A DNA stretch of 64,000 bases from Schizochytrium sp. TIO01 (Eukaryota; Sar; Bigyra; Thraustochytrida; Thraustochytriidae), in contig SMSO01000005.1 of the NCBI GenBank assembly GCA_004764695.1, positions 1,011,501 through 1,075,500 on the forward strand, read 5' to 3'. The notes under the pieces are model-generated. The model was not told the origin of the DNA and searched no databases. It saw only the letters and a program-made list of their open reading frames with translations. Below, piece after piece: positions 39,176 to 49,357 of the stretch. Numbering within the stretch: position 1 is the stretch's first letter; each line of letters starts with the position of its first letter. Made by a program: the position numbers and the translations under genes.

Positions 39176-41238
39176 TCACACAAGCTTCATGCTTCAAATT
39201 CATCATTTGTTCTATATATATATGAACGACATAGACAGTTTCACTATCGGAAGCCGTTTCTTCGAACATAGACTTCACCTGGATGATATTCCACTCTTTT
39301 ATTATCTGCCATTGTGAGTTCTTCATTTCAAGAAATATAATTGCGCAGTTGAGCTCGTCTTTATTCTTTTTCATCACTCCAAGGGTAGTCAAGATACTGA
39401 AATGATATCTCATGATGAGTATCTTGGTTTTCACCCTCGCACTCTGCTACGTGCTTGCTATGTACAAGTGCTTGTTTTTTCTTCCTTCCTTTCTTTTCTT
39501 TACCTTTCTTTTATCTTCAATTCTGTCTGTGCTTTCATTGAACAACTGCACAAACTGACTGTCACAACCTGGCGTGTTTTTGCCTTTGAGACCTGTTTTT
39601 AGCAAACCTGCGAGCGACACGCTAACAGCAATGCTCTTCTTTACAATACGAAGACTCTGCTGTTTGCACCAGGTCGCTGGTAGATATTCTTTCCCTCTGT
39701 CTTCTCTTTTTAGAAGGAGTAGTCTGAGATGAGATAAACCATCGTCCTCCGATGTGGACTGATTCTCCTTTTCTTTACCCCTAGCTTCCTTCTCATATTA
39801 ACCTTGTCATCTTCTCTGGCCATTGCGCATAGTGCCTTCGCATGAAAGTGCCGTCGTAATCCTGGGGCAAGCGCCTAAATGTGTAACTGTGTTTTTCATT
39901 CATTCATTATTCAATTGTTTATCTTGGTCCTTTTCCCGATTCAATTTTTGTAAGCTAATCACCTCACCTTGCAAGCACGAGAGTGAATTGATCTTCAAAA
40001 TTAAACCCGATGCATCCCTCTCGTCTACATGCTCTCTAGTACCTAATAATTTGCTCAGGACTTGCTAATTTGATTTTCGCTGGCACATGCTTTCGGTTGA
40101 TCGTCACTCAATCGAGCAATCTTTGCTGGCACTCTCTACATGCTCATGATCTACACAAGAGGTACTTTCAGAAAACGGATAAGCACTTCGTTTAATCTTG
40201 AGCGTCTCTTTCTTTGCCTGGTCCTATCATCGTTTTAAAAGTTTCTTTATCTTCTCAGGTTAACTGATCCTTCCCTAAGATATCTATAAGGATTTTTCCC
40301 TTGTCGATGGTGACTTCTTCTTTGCCGCTACCCCCTAAAATCTCATGCTCTCCCTCTGCCCTCGGCCCTTCCGTCGCCTACCCCCTTCACTCTAACTCCA
40401 CTAACAAATATTTATAAAGTATCATTTATAAAATATTTCCCACAGTCGCAAATTGCTTCCTCCCATGCTTCTCTTCGCCTCTCAATAAATTGAAAATATT
40501 CTAGTGCAATAGATCAATTTAGGATACAACACACTGCTTCACAATACACTATACGTAACTTATGTGCTTTTGTGAGGGAGTTCACTAGAGGTCGATGCCG
40601 CTCGTGGCGGAGGCCAATAAGGCGTCAAATGCAGAAACCACGAGAGGAAAGGGAAAAGGACCGCCGAGGAGAGACCTTGCGCAGTACCGCCAGAACTCCG
40701 CCGCGCACGCTTCGCCTGCACGCGCTTAGGAGCTAGGTGTGTGTGTCTTAGGGAACCACGTCGCCGCTCAGGCGTGGCTCTGTCCCTGCTGGCGGCATCG
40801 CGGCTTTCATTTCGTTTGTTGGCTCGGTTGCTTAGTTTTTCTCTCCTTCTTTGCCAATTTTCAAGTGTCTTTTGTTTTTCTGTTGCTAATACTTACTTTA
40901 CATAACTTCGTTCAAGGCCGTGGATGGCGACGAGAGCGGAGGTAGGGGCGCGTGGACTTAGATTGATTTGGATCTTCGAGTACTTCAACTGGGCTGGGGT
41001 CACAAGAGATTGCATTAAATATAATAGTCTGGTACCATTCGTGAGATTCTTGAGACAAATAGTGTTTCATCACGTTAGCAGAACAGGAGAACTCAGGGCA
41101 GCATTGCGTCGTACTATAAAATATTTCGACAAATAAGCACGTGGCTATCTACTTCATTGAGTAACATAAAGGCTTAGATAAAAGCACCCGGAGGATATTT
41201 CATAAGGTTAGGGTAGGTAATTATTCTGCTTGGTCACC
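39176..41238. other. Spacer between PKG and the homeodomain gene
   Basis: About 2 kb. AT/CT-rich to 40590, with an imperfect inverted repeat at 40406-40438 (AAATATTTATAAA then TTTATAAAATATTT). Then a GC-rich patch (about 40595-40735) and mixed DNA to the next start. Two short frames (40739-40945 and 40924-41136) lie in the presumed 5' leader and could be upstream ORFs; I do not call them. Confidence 0.4.
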
Positions 41239-43035
41239 ATGGACTTGTCTCGCGATGATATACACATGCATTTAACTCAGGAGGAACTCCAAGCTCAACA
41301 GGCTCAGCAAGCGGACGATCATCTGCATGGGCAAGGGGTTGACGACAGCTCGCACGGTGGTCAAATTAGGGTTGTTCATGACCATGATGATCACCCCTCA
41401 CACGACCCCCATCATGCAATGCATGGACATGTCCCCCTCACGCCACCCCCTATGCAAGACATGTCCAGCAACCCTGATCTTATACGAAAATTTGAGCGTA
41501 AAGAGGTCCACAAGTTTGTCTGCAATGGTAAAGAGTATATTCGTAAAAAGCGTGTGCCACTTTCGCAGGAAATTCGTGAAAAACTTGAGGAAGCCTATAA
41601 ATCAGGCCGCGTAACTCGTGGACGATCTGCTCGCCCCGCGAAGGTTCGTCTTGCGGATGAGCTCAACCTTACATTGACACAAGTCAACAAATGGTTTGAC
41701 AATCGTAGGCTGAAAGAATCTCGTCAGGAAAGCAAAATGTTGGACTACATCGATCATGCTGATGAGGAGCTGAAGTTGAAGAAACGCAAGGTAAGCAAGC
41801 AGCATGAACAAGCTCAACTTCAAGCTCAACTCCAGGCCCAGCAAGATCTTCAGCAGCAACATGACCACCACCAACAGCAGCAAGAACAGATACAACAGCA
41901 GCAGGACCACCAGGAATCGGACCAGCAGCAAGCTCAACGAGCACAGCATCATGGTATGAACCAAATGCCTGGCGAGAACTCTCATGTAGACACACAATCA
42001 ATGGCACCGCAACCTCCACAAGACGATCATCAGGGGAACTCGGATGAGTTGGAGCAAGCTTCTACTCACCCAGAGCATGTGCACCACGCCTCACACTTAG
42101 ATGCAGACGACACTCAGAGTAACCCGAATCGATCACGCAAAGAAACCGAGGCCTTTTCGTCCAAGTTACAGGAAAACAACCTTTCCGAGAACATTAACAA
42201 GGATATTGCTAGATCCTTCCGTGTTATCAAGCACTATTTAAAGGGTGATGGCTCGTTTTTTCAGCACATAAACCCAGAGCTGGACTTGATCGATGGAGAT
42301 GCAATGGGAGATCGCTCTTTTGCCTCGCGGCGTAATCGCAGAAGGACAAAGGTATCACCTACGATGTCGAATGTTTTAGAAAGTTTGCTCGGCAAGGAAT
42401 CTGTTCTTTTTCCTTGTGTGCGTGCAGTTCAGACCGCGGCAAGTCAAGGCGCTATCAAAGCACTCAAAACTTTGGTTTTGAAGAGCGAGCAGAATTTCCG
42501 TACATTTTTACTTTGGCACATTATAGGTAAATACAGTGGAGATCGAGAGGTAGAGACTATTATGAAAAGTGTCATGAATGGCTTTGGTAATTCTTTGCAA
42601 AATCTGAATGTGTCCGAAGCACTCGAACGTTGCTTTCCGGAGCTTATTGAGAGCAAGCCTCGCAGTGCCTATGACGCAGGTAATGCACTAGTCCTGTCAG
42701 GAACATCTGGAGGGCCATCTGCTCATATGCCGAGTGGTCTGCCCCATGGTGACTCTTCTCGTGTAATCTTTAGTGTCGACTCATATCCCAGTTCTACACA
42801 CTGGGCAGAAGGTTTCTTGAGCGAGGCTTTTGTTGGACAGAAAATAATCCATGAGAATATAGACGGTGAGATTACGCAGGTCTTGGGACCACTATCACGA
42901 ACATCCAAGGAACCCCGCTTCCAGGTCTACCTCGCGAGTGGAGAAAATATCACTTTATCCTGGGATAGCGTTAAACCTTACCTTGTCTCTGGCAGCCAGT
43001 GGGGTTCCGTCACATCCCATGCTCAGCATCCTTAG
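41239..43035 (+). CDS. Atypical homeodomain protein with Gln-rich region and C-terminal Tudor-like segment
   Basis: The frame opens at TTG 41230, but ATG 41239 sits in a perfect context (gtcaccATGG): 598 residues. The homeodomain (about 104-165) is recognised from helix 3, LTLTQVNKWFDNRRLKESR, with Trp48, Phe49, Asn51 and Arg53 in place. Position 50, which sets base specificity, is Asp, an unusual choice. The spacing from helix 1 (REKLEEAYKS) to helix 2 (RLADEL) is about four residues longer than in the classical fold, like TALE-class proteins, and QVNKWF also recalls TALE. Gln/His-rich low complexity fills about 185-260. A helical region of unknown type lies about 315-475. The last 70 residues (FVGQKIIHENIDGEITQVLG ... 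FQVYLASGENITL) look like a small beta-barrel of Tudor/chromo type. Nuclear DNA-binding regulator; target unknown. Confidence 0.88.
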   Translation: MDLSRDDIHMHLTQEELQAQQAQQADDHLHGQGVDDSSHGGQIRVVHDHDDHPSHDPHHAMHGHVPLTPPPMQDMSSNPDLIRKFERKEVHKFVCNGKEYIRKKRVPLSQEIREKLEEAYKSGRVTRGRSARPAKVRLADELNLTLTQVNKWFDNRRLKESRQESKMLDYIDHADEELKLKKRKVSKQHEQAQLQAQLQAQQDLQQQHDHHQQQQEQIQQQQDHQESDQQQAQRAQHHGMNQMPGENSHVDTQSMAPQPPQDDHQGNSDELEQASTHPEHVHHASHLDADDTQSNPNRSRKETEAFSSKLQENNLSENINKDIARSFRVIKHYLKGDGSFFQHINPELDLIDGDAMGDRSFASRRNRRRTKVSPTMSNVLESLLGKESVLFPCVRAVQTAASQGAIKALKTLVLKSEQNFRTFLLWHIIGKYSGDREVETIMKSVMNGFGNSLQNLNVSEALERCFPELIESKPRSAYDAGNALVLSGTSGGPSAHMPSGLPHGDSSRVIFSVDSYPSSTHWAEGFLSEAFVGQKIIHENIDGEITQVLGPLSRTSKEPRFQVYLASGENITLSWDSVKPYLVSGSQWGSVTSHAQHP

Positions 43036-44183
43036 AATCGAGGTATTTAAGGTACTGATTCTACTGTTATAGTACCTTTCACTCTGATTGATTATCCTTA
43101 TCCACATCCCTTTTCTACGTGAACTCCTATAGTAACTGTGTCCTCATTCTCTGCTTTAAATCCTTGTTATAAAATTCTTTTACCTTCTTCGTCTTTCGTT
43201 TCGCATCAATCCTTTAGGTTAAGTTCTGACGTTCACGTGCGCATCACTTAACAGATATAAAGAAAACGTGCAAAAGTCAGAAAGTTGTTTTATTAATTTT
43301 TTTGTTCATTTGGAGTTTCTTGCTCTTTTTATTATTATGAAAGGCACATATGTATTCTCGAACTCTTTCATGCCAGAACAGTGCATAGCTTTTAAAAAGG
43401 TGATGGAAAATAAACTATGAATGCTCAACAATTTCTTGTAGTACTCGATGTTCACGAAAGCAATTCACATGCAACTGAGCGTTTACAATTTCCTTCATGA
43501 GTTAGTTCTCCATGCACGTTTCAAGGTCAGATTTATGCACTGCTAACTAGGCTTTATGCAGATCATAGCAAGTGCTTACTACTTCCGAATGACATTCCTG
43601 AATCGAGACCAAAACCAGCATAGCAGCACAGCTAAAGCACTCGAACCTCTGCTCGTATTTTTTTTTTGCATATTATTCGCCTCGATAGTATTATCTTTCC
43701 TTTAGGGTTGAAGTAAGACAAGGTTTTATAAGAAAACATAAAAGGGAAATACAAATGCACTTCAAAATGAGCGACGCTATTGGTAAACAGAATGCTTCAA
43801 GTCGCCAAATATTTGATTAAATCAACCCACCTCACATCCTTCTGCTTAATCGTGTTCAACCTACGCAGCAGTTGTTCTTAGTTCATTTAGCTGACCGGCC
43901 GCTGAGGTTAGCGATGCGATTGAATGCGACGAATTAACTTAGGCCTAAGACCAATACCTTGCTTGCTCTTGTTGTCTCACTTTTCTTTACTTTTAGTGCT
44001 GCTAGTACTACCACTAATGCTATTACTATTGTTCACCAATCATGACAGCAAAAAAGGATGAGAATGTCTCTTCCTACTATTATGCTTAAATAATAACATA
44101 CTATAGGCATCCTTGCTTCCAGTGCTTGTTTCAACACGAGTCGAATCGCGACAGAGTACGAAGTTGAAGAGATTGTTGCCAGA
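43036..44183. other. Spacer between homeodomain gene and thiamin pyrophosphokinase gene
   Basis: AT-rich, with a T-run near 43660. No frame, RNA gene or repeat worth calling. Confidence 0.4.
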
Positions 44184-45443
44184 ATGCTTGCGGCGTCTAT
44201 GGCACCTCTTGGCAGACGCGTGCGCGACCTGGCCACAGTCCTGCGTGGCCCCACCTTTGAAAACAGTACTAGTACTGTCCAGAACAATGAGGATATGGGC
44301 ATCTGCGACGGCGAGGGCGTCCACGGCCATAACAACAACAATAACCTCAACCAGAAGAGCACTTCCACCACTGGTAGCAGCAACAACAATACCAACAGCA
44401 ACTTATATAATGTCAATGATTACAACGGCAGTGGCAACAATATCAGCAACAATCAACTCTACAATAATGGTCAAGGCGGGACCAGCGCAGAGAAGGCTGA
44501 CCTGAACAAGCTGGAGCCACCGCCGCTGGCCCTTGTGCTCGCCGACGGCCCTGAAAGTTTGCAGCCAGACTTCCTTGAGCACCTTTGGAATCTTGCTTCG
44601 CTCCGCGTGTGCGTGGACGGGGCTGCAAACTCCCTGCATGAGCAATATGGATCCCCACAGAAGTTATCCGCAGCGCACTTTACTCCAAACCTGATTATTG
44701 GCGACCAAGATTCCATTGATCCGCGTACGAGAGATCTTTTTGAAGCACGTGGCACTCGTGTGATGCACGTACCTGACCAAGATTCGCACGACTTGGAGAA
44801 AGCTTTACGCGCGATTGCAGAGCTACAAGAAGAGACGATGCCAGGTAAGAGGTTTATCGTGATTGTACTTGGCGCGACAGGTGGCCGTGTAGATCATCAG
44901 TTTGCAAACTTCAGTATGTTGTTCAAGTTTTATGACAAGTTTCATGATCTCTTCTTCCTCTCTGATCAAACACTCTCAATTCTTCTTATGCCTGGAGAGC
45001 ATATTATTGAAAGACCCGAGGAGATCATCGGACCCACGTGTGGACTGGCACCTCTTGCTGGACCTGCCTGCGTATCGACGACAGGTCTCAAGTGGAACCT
45101 GAGCAACCAAGTATTAGCGCTTGGGGGGCTTGTCAGCTCGTCTAACGAAATGCTAGGGTCTATTGCAACTGTGAAAACTGATAACGCCTTGCTGTGGTCT
45201 AGTGTTCCGCTTGGTCTCAAGGAGGATGATCTGGTTGATGCAAATGAAGAAATTGTTAATCATAAGTCAGCTCCCCTTTCTACAACAGGCTCATCGGCAT
45301 CTGCAAATAACTGTTTTGCACCAAGTGAATCGGTGACGATGTCAACGCCATCTACTATGATGGCAGGTTCGGTATCGCCGTCTTCCGCAGTAGTAACAGG
45401 AGTAGACTGTCACCAGGTGCAAGAGGAAAATCCTAGTAGCTAA
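44184..45443 (+). CDS. TPK1: Thiamin pyrophosphokinase
   Basis: Transfers pyrophosphate from ATP to thiamin to make the cofactor TPP. Single exon, ATG 44184, 419 residues, longer than the usual 220-260 because of an Asn/Ser-rich N-terminal extension (about residues 30-105) and a Ser/Thr-rich tail. Core signatures are complete: LALVLADG, RVCVDGAANSL (Asp145), PNLIIGDQDSID (Asp174 and Asp176), QDSHDLEKAL, VLGATGGRVDHQFAN and the thiamin-site STTGLKWNL ... LGGLVSSSN. The first 25 residues (MLAASMAPLGRRVRDLATVLRG) are basic and amphipathic, so an organelle-targeting peptide is possible, though family members are usually cytosolic. It is convergent with the next gene and shares four bases at the stop codons. 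The enzyme identity is secure. Confidence 0.95.
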   Translation: MLAASMAPLGRRVRDLATVLRGPTFENSTSTVQNNEDMGICDGEGVHGHNNNNNLNQKSTSTTGSSNNNTNSNLYNVNDYNGSGNNISNNQLYNNGQGGTSAEKADLNKLEPPPLALVLADGPESLQPDFLEHLWNLASLRVCVDGAANSLHEQYGSPQKLSAAHFTPNLIIGDQDSIDPRTRDLFEARGTRVMHVPDQDSHDLEKALRAIAELQEETMPGKRFIVIVLGATGGRVDHQFANFSMLFKFYDKFHDLFFLSDQTLSILLMPGEHIIERPEEIIGPTCGLAPLAGPACVSTTGLKWNLSNQVLALGGLVSSSNEMLGSIATVKTDNALLWSSVPLGLKEDDLVDANEEIVNHKSAPLSTTGSSASANNCFAPSESVTMSTPSTMMAGSVSPSSAVVTGVDCHQVQEENPSS

Positions 45444-47047
45444 TGGTTGTGCGCAGGCAACACAGCAAATGTTATTACAAATGGCACAAACCAGGCTGCA
45501 AAGCATGCTGCCCCCATCAGGATCATGTTTATGTATAAAGGTTCATCCTTCTGCTGGAGTCCGGCCATGAGGATTGACAAGGGAATTGGCATGTACGCCG
45601 AGCTAGAAATTGGCGAGAAGTAGCTTCTTGAAAAACAACCAGACAATGCAGAACCAATGTACCCGGCCATATTGATTGCGTAGTGTTCATCCATGTATGG
45701 GTACGCGGCTTCGACCATGTCTCCAAAACACATATTAATTAAGAATCCCTTGCGAGCTAGTGCGTCACCCCGCCGCAGCCATACTGCAGCACATATACCG
45801 CATGAGACGCACACCAGGGTGCAAACATCAAAGAAACCAATTGTGCTAAAATCGCCATGTTCCATTTCTACCAAAATTAGCGGCAAGGCCACAGAGTGGT
45901 AGTACCCGGTCTTGCTACCTCGGCACATTAACATTCCGACAATTGCAAAAAACAACGTATCATAATAGTATACTGAGATTTCCATACTGTTGCTATGAAA
46001 CCTACCGAATGGGTCCTGCAGGAAGGCAATGCCAATGTCACGTACTGGAATAAGTACCAATGATAACAAGTTGCCTAGCAGCACGCCATAAAAGCTGCAA
46101 GCGACCGTCATAATGATAGAGCAAGCTGTGGCGGGTACATTAGCTCGAATAAGCCCAAACAAAACCCCGGGAAGAGCGTGCGCAAGCACCATTCCCACAA
46201 TGAGCCCTGCGATAATAGAGCCTGAACAAGCAAGTCCTGCAATAGCGCTTGTCAACAGTCCCAGCGATCCCATTGCTGGACCGGCACGTCCCTGGACCAC
46301 TGCAATACAACAAAGAGTAGGTAGGCAGTACTTTTGGAGAACCTCATCGAGAATAGGATTTTCCTGGTGTGTTAAGACCAAAAGGCGCCGCAAAACAGTT
46401 ACGGCAATAAATGCAGGGACAGTTGAGTCGAGAATCGATAAGAGTGAAGGTTTGGGCTGTCCAAAATCTGTGCTTGGGTTATATGTACGCCCCAGTGCGT
46501 TGGACAGCGCGTGAGTGTATGACACTGCTCTTGACATTGCCGTGGTGGAAACAGAACCACCTCCACCTACAAAGTTTGCACCAAGCTCCATGATGCGAGA
46601 CACTGAGGAGCCACCAGTTCCGGTCATAGGCACTTGCCGCTTGATACATTCCTCAAGCGCTCGGGCGTTTATATCAACCACATCTGAGCTTACTGTGATC
46701 ATTCCTGCACAAGCTTTAGACTTGCGAATCCATTCAGCAAGGATCTTGTCGTTTGACCGAGCTCGATCATTCACATCCTTGAGACTTCCTTGGTAGGTGC
46801 TTAGTCTAGCTTCTCCTGGCAGTCTTTTGAATAATATAGCAGGTGTACCAGGTCCCGCGTGGTCAAGACCCGTTCCGTCTGCAGTTGCAACAATCTGCAC
46901 TGCTCCTAGGCAAAGGCCTGCTGCCCCAAGTTGCTTCTCTAGCATAGCTACGAATGAGGCTGGGTCGCTATGGCCTTCTGTAGCGCCACCGCCACCACTA
47001 CTGCCAATAAGTACAATCTTTCTGTCATTGAGGTCTGACGTTGTCAT
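45440..47047 (-). CDS. Unassigned multi-pass membrane protein with an N-terminal Gly-rich soluble domain
   Basis: Single exon, ATG 47047, 535 residues. I do not recognise the family. Residues 1 to about 205 form a soluble domain with well-defined motifs: VLIGSSGGGGATEGHSDPAS, ADGTGLDHAGPGTPAIL, MITVSSDVVDINARALEEC, MTGTGGSSVSRIMELGA and GGGGSVSTTAMSRAVSYTHAL. These suggest a nucleotide or phosphosugar pocket, but I cannot name it. From about residue 215 there are roughly eight hydrophobic membrane segments (for example LLTSAIAGLACSGSIIAGLI, CSIIMTVACSFYGVLLGNLL and ILMGAACFAAWFVPFVITFA), giving the look of a transporter or membrane enzyme. No signal peptide precedes the soluble domain, so that domain is probably cytosolic. 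Motif style is reminiscent of bacterial proteins, so horizontal origin is conceivable but unproven. Tail-to-tail with TPK1, overlapping at CTAA. Confidence 0.85.
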   Translation of the reverse strand: MTTSDLNDRKIVLIGSSGGGGATEGHSDPASFVAMLEKQLGAAGLCLGAVQIVATADGTGLDHAGPGTPAILFKRLPGEARLSTYQGSLKDVNDRARSNDKILAEWIRKSKACAGMITVSSDVVDINARALEECIKRQVPMTGTGGSSVSRIMELGANFVGGGGSVSTTAMSRAVSYTHALSNALGRTYNPSTDFGQPKPSLLSILDSTVPAFIAVTVLRRLLVLTHQENPILDEVLQKYCLPTLCCIAVVQGRAGPAMGSLGLLTSAIAGLACSGSIIAGLIVGMVLAHALPGVLFGLIRANVPATACSIIMTVACSFYGVLLGNLLSLVLIPVRDIGIAFLQDPFGRFHSNSMEISVYYYDTLFFAIVGMLMCRGSKTGYYHSVALPLILVEMEHGDFSTIGFFDVCTLVCVSCGICAAVWLRRGDALARKGFLINMCFGDMVEAAYPYMDEHYAINMAGYIGSALSGCFSRSYFSPISSSAYMPIPLSILMAGLQQKDEPLYINMILMGAACFAAWFVPFVITFAVLPAHNH

Positions 47048-47336
47048 GATGAACGCTACAGGTTTTTACTTTCCTTTTTTATTGTTTATGTGACTTCGGA
47101 CTGGATCTGGCGAGAATAATTCTAATGGACTTTTTAAAAAGCTAGCCGCTCTTGCAACAACCTAGGTATATATGTATAACCAAAGGATCCTCAGTTCTCA
47201 GCCTAGAAACCAAAAATGATAAGGGCTTTTCAACCTAAAATCAAACTCAACTCAAAATTATAGATTTCCAGCTCAGCTCTTGTCCTCAAACGATTGGCGT
47301 TTGTTTGACGAGTTGTGTCCGATTGTACTTGCTCCA
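47048..47336. other. Divergent spacer
   Basis: Short AT-rich upstream region of the membrane-protein gene. A TTTCCAG acceptor-like site at about 47265-47271 precedes an open frame continuing into the small ORF that follows, so that ORF might be a downstream exon. Confidence 0.3.
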
Positions 47337-47570
47337 ATGAACCACACCGAAACCTCTTTGCTTGAAAAGTTTAGGAGCTCAATCTCAAGGATACTCGCTG
47401 AAGGATACTCGCTGGTTTCTGAATATTGCAACAGCGCTCAGGAAGGTGAAATAGTCAAAAACCACGAAGCTGGCGTATCCTTAGTCACGCACACTCAAGA
47501 GCAAACGATTAAGTTCTTGCAAAGTATAGCTTCCCTGCTCTCAGTTGACTCTGCTGATGCCAATTTGTAG
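47337..47570 (+). CDS. Possible small helical protein or last exon
   Basis: The frame is open from about 47272 to a stop at 47570; the first ATG is 47337 (MNHTETSLLEKFRSSISRIL), giving 77 residues. The composition is protein-like and forms two or three amphipathic helices (LLEKFRSSISRILAEGYSLV and TIKFLQSIASLLSV), as in small adaptor or Mediator-type subunits. No specific family is recognised. Upstream residues LLSSNDWRLFDELCPIVLAP are also protein-like, and a splice acceptor precedes them, so this may be the 3' exon of a gene whose first exon I could not identify. An alternative is a chance frame. Confidence 0.35.
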   Translation: MNHTETSLLEKFRSSISRILAEGYSLVSEYCNSAQEGEIVKNHEAGVSLVTHTQEQTIKFLQSIASLLSVDSADANL

Positions 47571-48685
47571 GAGTGGGACTGTGGATAGATTTTAGTACCG
47601 CGTGCCATCTTAAAATTTAAAGATTTCAATTTATTATCTTTTAAGTTGATTTTTTTTTTTAATTAAAGAAAACATATCATCATGTTAACTATATTAATTA
47701 AAAAAGCTAAACTAAAAAGTAAAATTTGATAACTTGAGATGCGCCTGGGCAGAAAGGTTTAAGGCTTGGGCAAAAACGACCATACTCTTTCATCAGGGTG
47801 ATGCAGTTCGGAAATTCTTTTCTAAAGAACTTGACGTTGTTTACTTAATTGTAATCCTATAATGATATCTTTTGCGATGCTTTGAGGAAACAATCTTCTT
47901 TATTTATCTCTTCTTTCAATAACTCGAATGACTCGGCCAAAGCGAATTTGCTTGCAATGCCAACGATATATGTATCAGGTTGCTAGTTTAGCTCGTCTGT
48001 TTGCTGTTGTAGGGTTTCCAGCGCCAGGTTAAAGCCTGACTTTTGCTCAATTTTGTTTTGTATAATTCTCTTCTCGCACAAGTATTTCTACCACTGGTAT
48101 TTTGATGTTGTTTCATCATAACTACAAATAGAATGAACTACTGTATTGAAACATGCCAGCTTTCAAGAAGCCCTGGTTTTGAAAGTATGGGTTAGATATG
48201 CTTACAACCTGATAAACACTCGAGGTGCCTAAAGTTAAAAAGCCAGAAATAAAAATGAAGACAAGGAAAGATGATACAATGTGGCTACTTTGGTAGTTAG
48301 TTACCTTACCCTTATTGAAAATTTAAAATTCTTCGGTAAAAATATTCTGAAGAGGGTGGGCGTTATGGATTCTGATGCCATGTTCAGAGTACCAGCAGTA
48401 ATTTTTCACATTGACTTTCGCAAAACCTCTCAATAATTTGTGGCTCCTTTCTCCCTCGGGGGCCTCATTTCTAAACTCGATCAGGATTAAAATAATTAAA
48501 AAACTTTCAGGTTGTCTTTTTTATTTATTTATTTAATTTATTTTTTTCCCCCTAAAAATGGCCATTGACTATGATTGCTTGAGTGAATGGCAAAAGAAAA
48601 AAACAACCACGGTACAAATGCCAAACCGAAATAGGATCAATCAATCTCCACAAATACAAATTGATCAAACCCGGTGTCACAGGTC
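47571..48685. other. AT-rich spacer
   Basis: About 1.1 kb of low-complexity AT-rich DNA (T-run near 47650, TTTATTTATTTA near 48520). No gene-like frame on either strand. Confidence 0.4.
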
Positions 48686-49357
48686 ATGTCTGCTCTAGAA
48701 GAGGGTGCTGAGGCGCGCCTGCGCACGCTACAGGCTGTTGAATCAGCTCTGCGGGCAGAGGTGACAGCAGCTCAAGCGGATCTGGCAGAGGTGAGCGCAC
48801 GGGTGCGAGCACCGCCGACATCTGGGCTCTCTGGGCCGGAAAAGGAGTATGAGCTTGCAAGATGCCGCGTTCGCGAAATAAACTCCAAGACCATTGCACA
48901 GCTCCGCGAAACTGAATATTTATTGGAGATGCAGCTTGAAGAGACACGGCAAAGAATTAAAAAACGTAAGAATGAAGACCATGATCTCAAGGCTCTCGTT
49001 GAAGAGCTCCAAAAGGACAGCGACTCTGAGGAAGCGAGAAATCTTGTGTCTGCAATATCTACTGAAGGGAATAATGCAAGCGCCCCCCCTACGATATCTC
49101 AAACTGCAGCAGATGAGAATGCAAAGCTGCAGCGCATTGCAAAGGTATTTCTGAACAACCACTTTAATGTACCTGGGGATGTTGGGTTTTGGAAACGATT
49201 TCTGCGCATGCCAGAATCAGTCACATTAGCAGGGGCAGATGATGCCACCAACGTTGTAAATAGTCTCCTTGCTTCGGGAGTATGCGTGGAACCGAATGAA
49301 GATGAAGAGGAGGATCTTCCACCTGTGGGCGCGAAGCGTTTTATGATTGTGCAATAA
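48686..49357 (+). CDS. Coiled-coil protein, 223 residues; weak resemblance to kinetochore CENP-K C-terminus
   Basis: The frame opens at GTG 48674; the first ATG is 48686 (MSALEEGAEARLRTLQAVES). Residues 1 to about 120 are a long charged coiled coil (LRTLQAVESALRAEVTAAQA, then LRETEYLLEMQLEETRQRIK). After a polar linker the C-terminal 80 residues are a small domain: NAKLQRIAKVFLNNHFNVPG, FWKRFL, VVNSLLASGVCVEPN and a terminal GAKRFMIVQ strand. This order (helix with FxVP, a FW helix, an LLxxGI/V helix, a final beta strand) recalls the end of CENP-K, but the similarity is faint and the length is shorter. Any coiled-coil complex subunit is possible. Coding status looks good. Confidence 0.7.
   Translation: MSALEEGAEARLRTLQAVESALRAEVTAAQADLAEVSARVRAPPTSGLSGPEKEYELARCRVREINSKTIAQLRETEYLLEMQLEETRQRIKKRKNEDHDLKALVEELQKDSDSEEARNLVSAISTEGNNASAPPTISQTAADENAKLQRIAKVFLNNHFNVPGDVGFWKRFLRMPESVTLAGADDATNVVNSLLASGVCVEPNEDEEEDLPPVGAKRFMIVQ

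Noticed and set aside
40739-41136. Two short frames upstream of the homeodomain gene
   Set aside because: No domain, hydrophobic or mixed composition, located in the presumed leader. They might be upstream ORFs but nothing supports translation.
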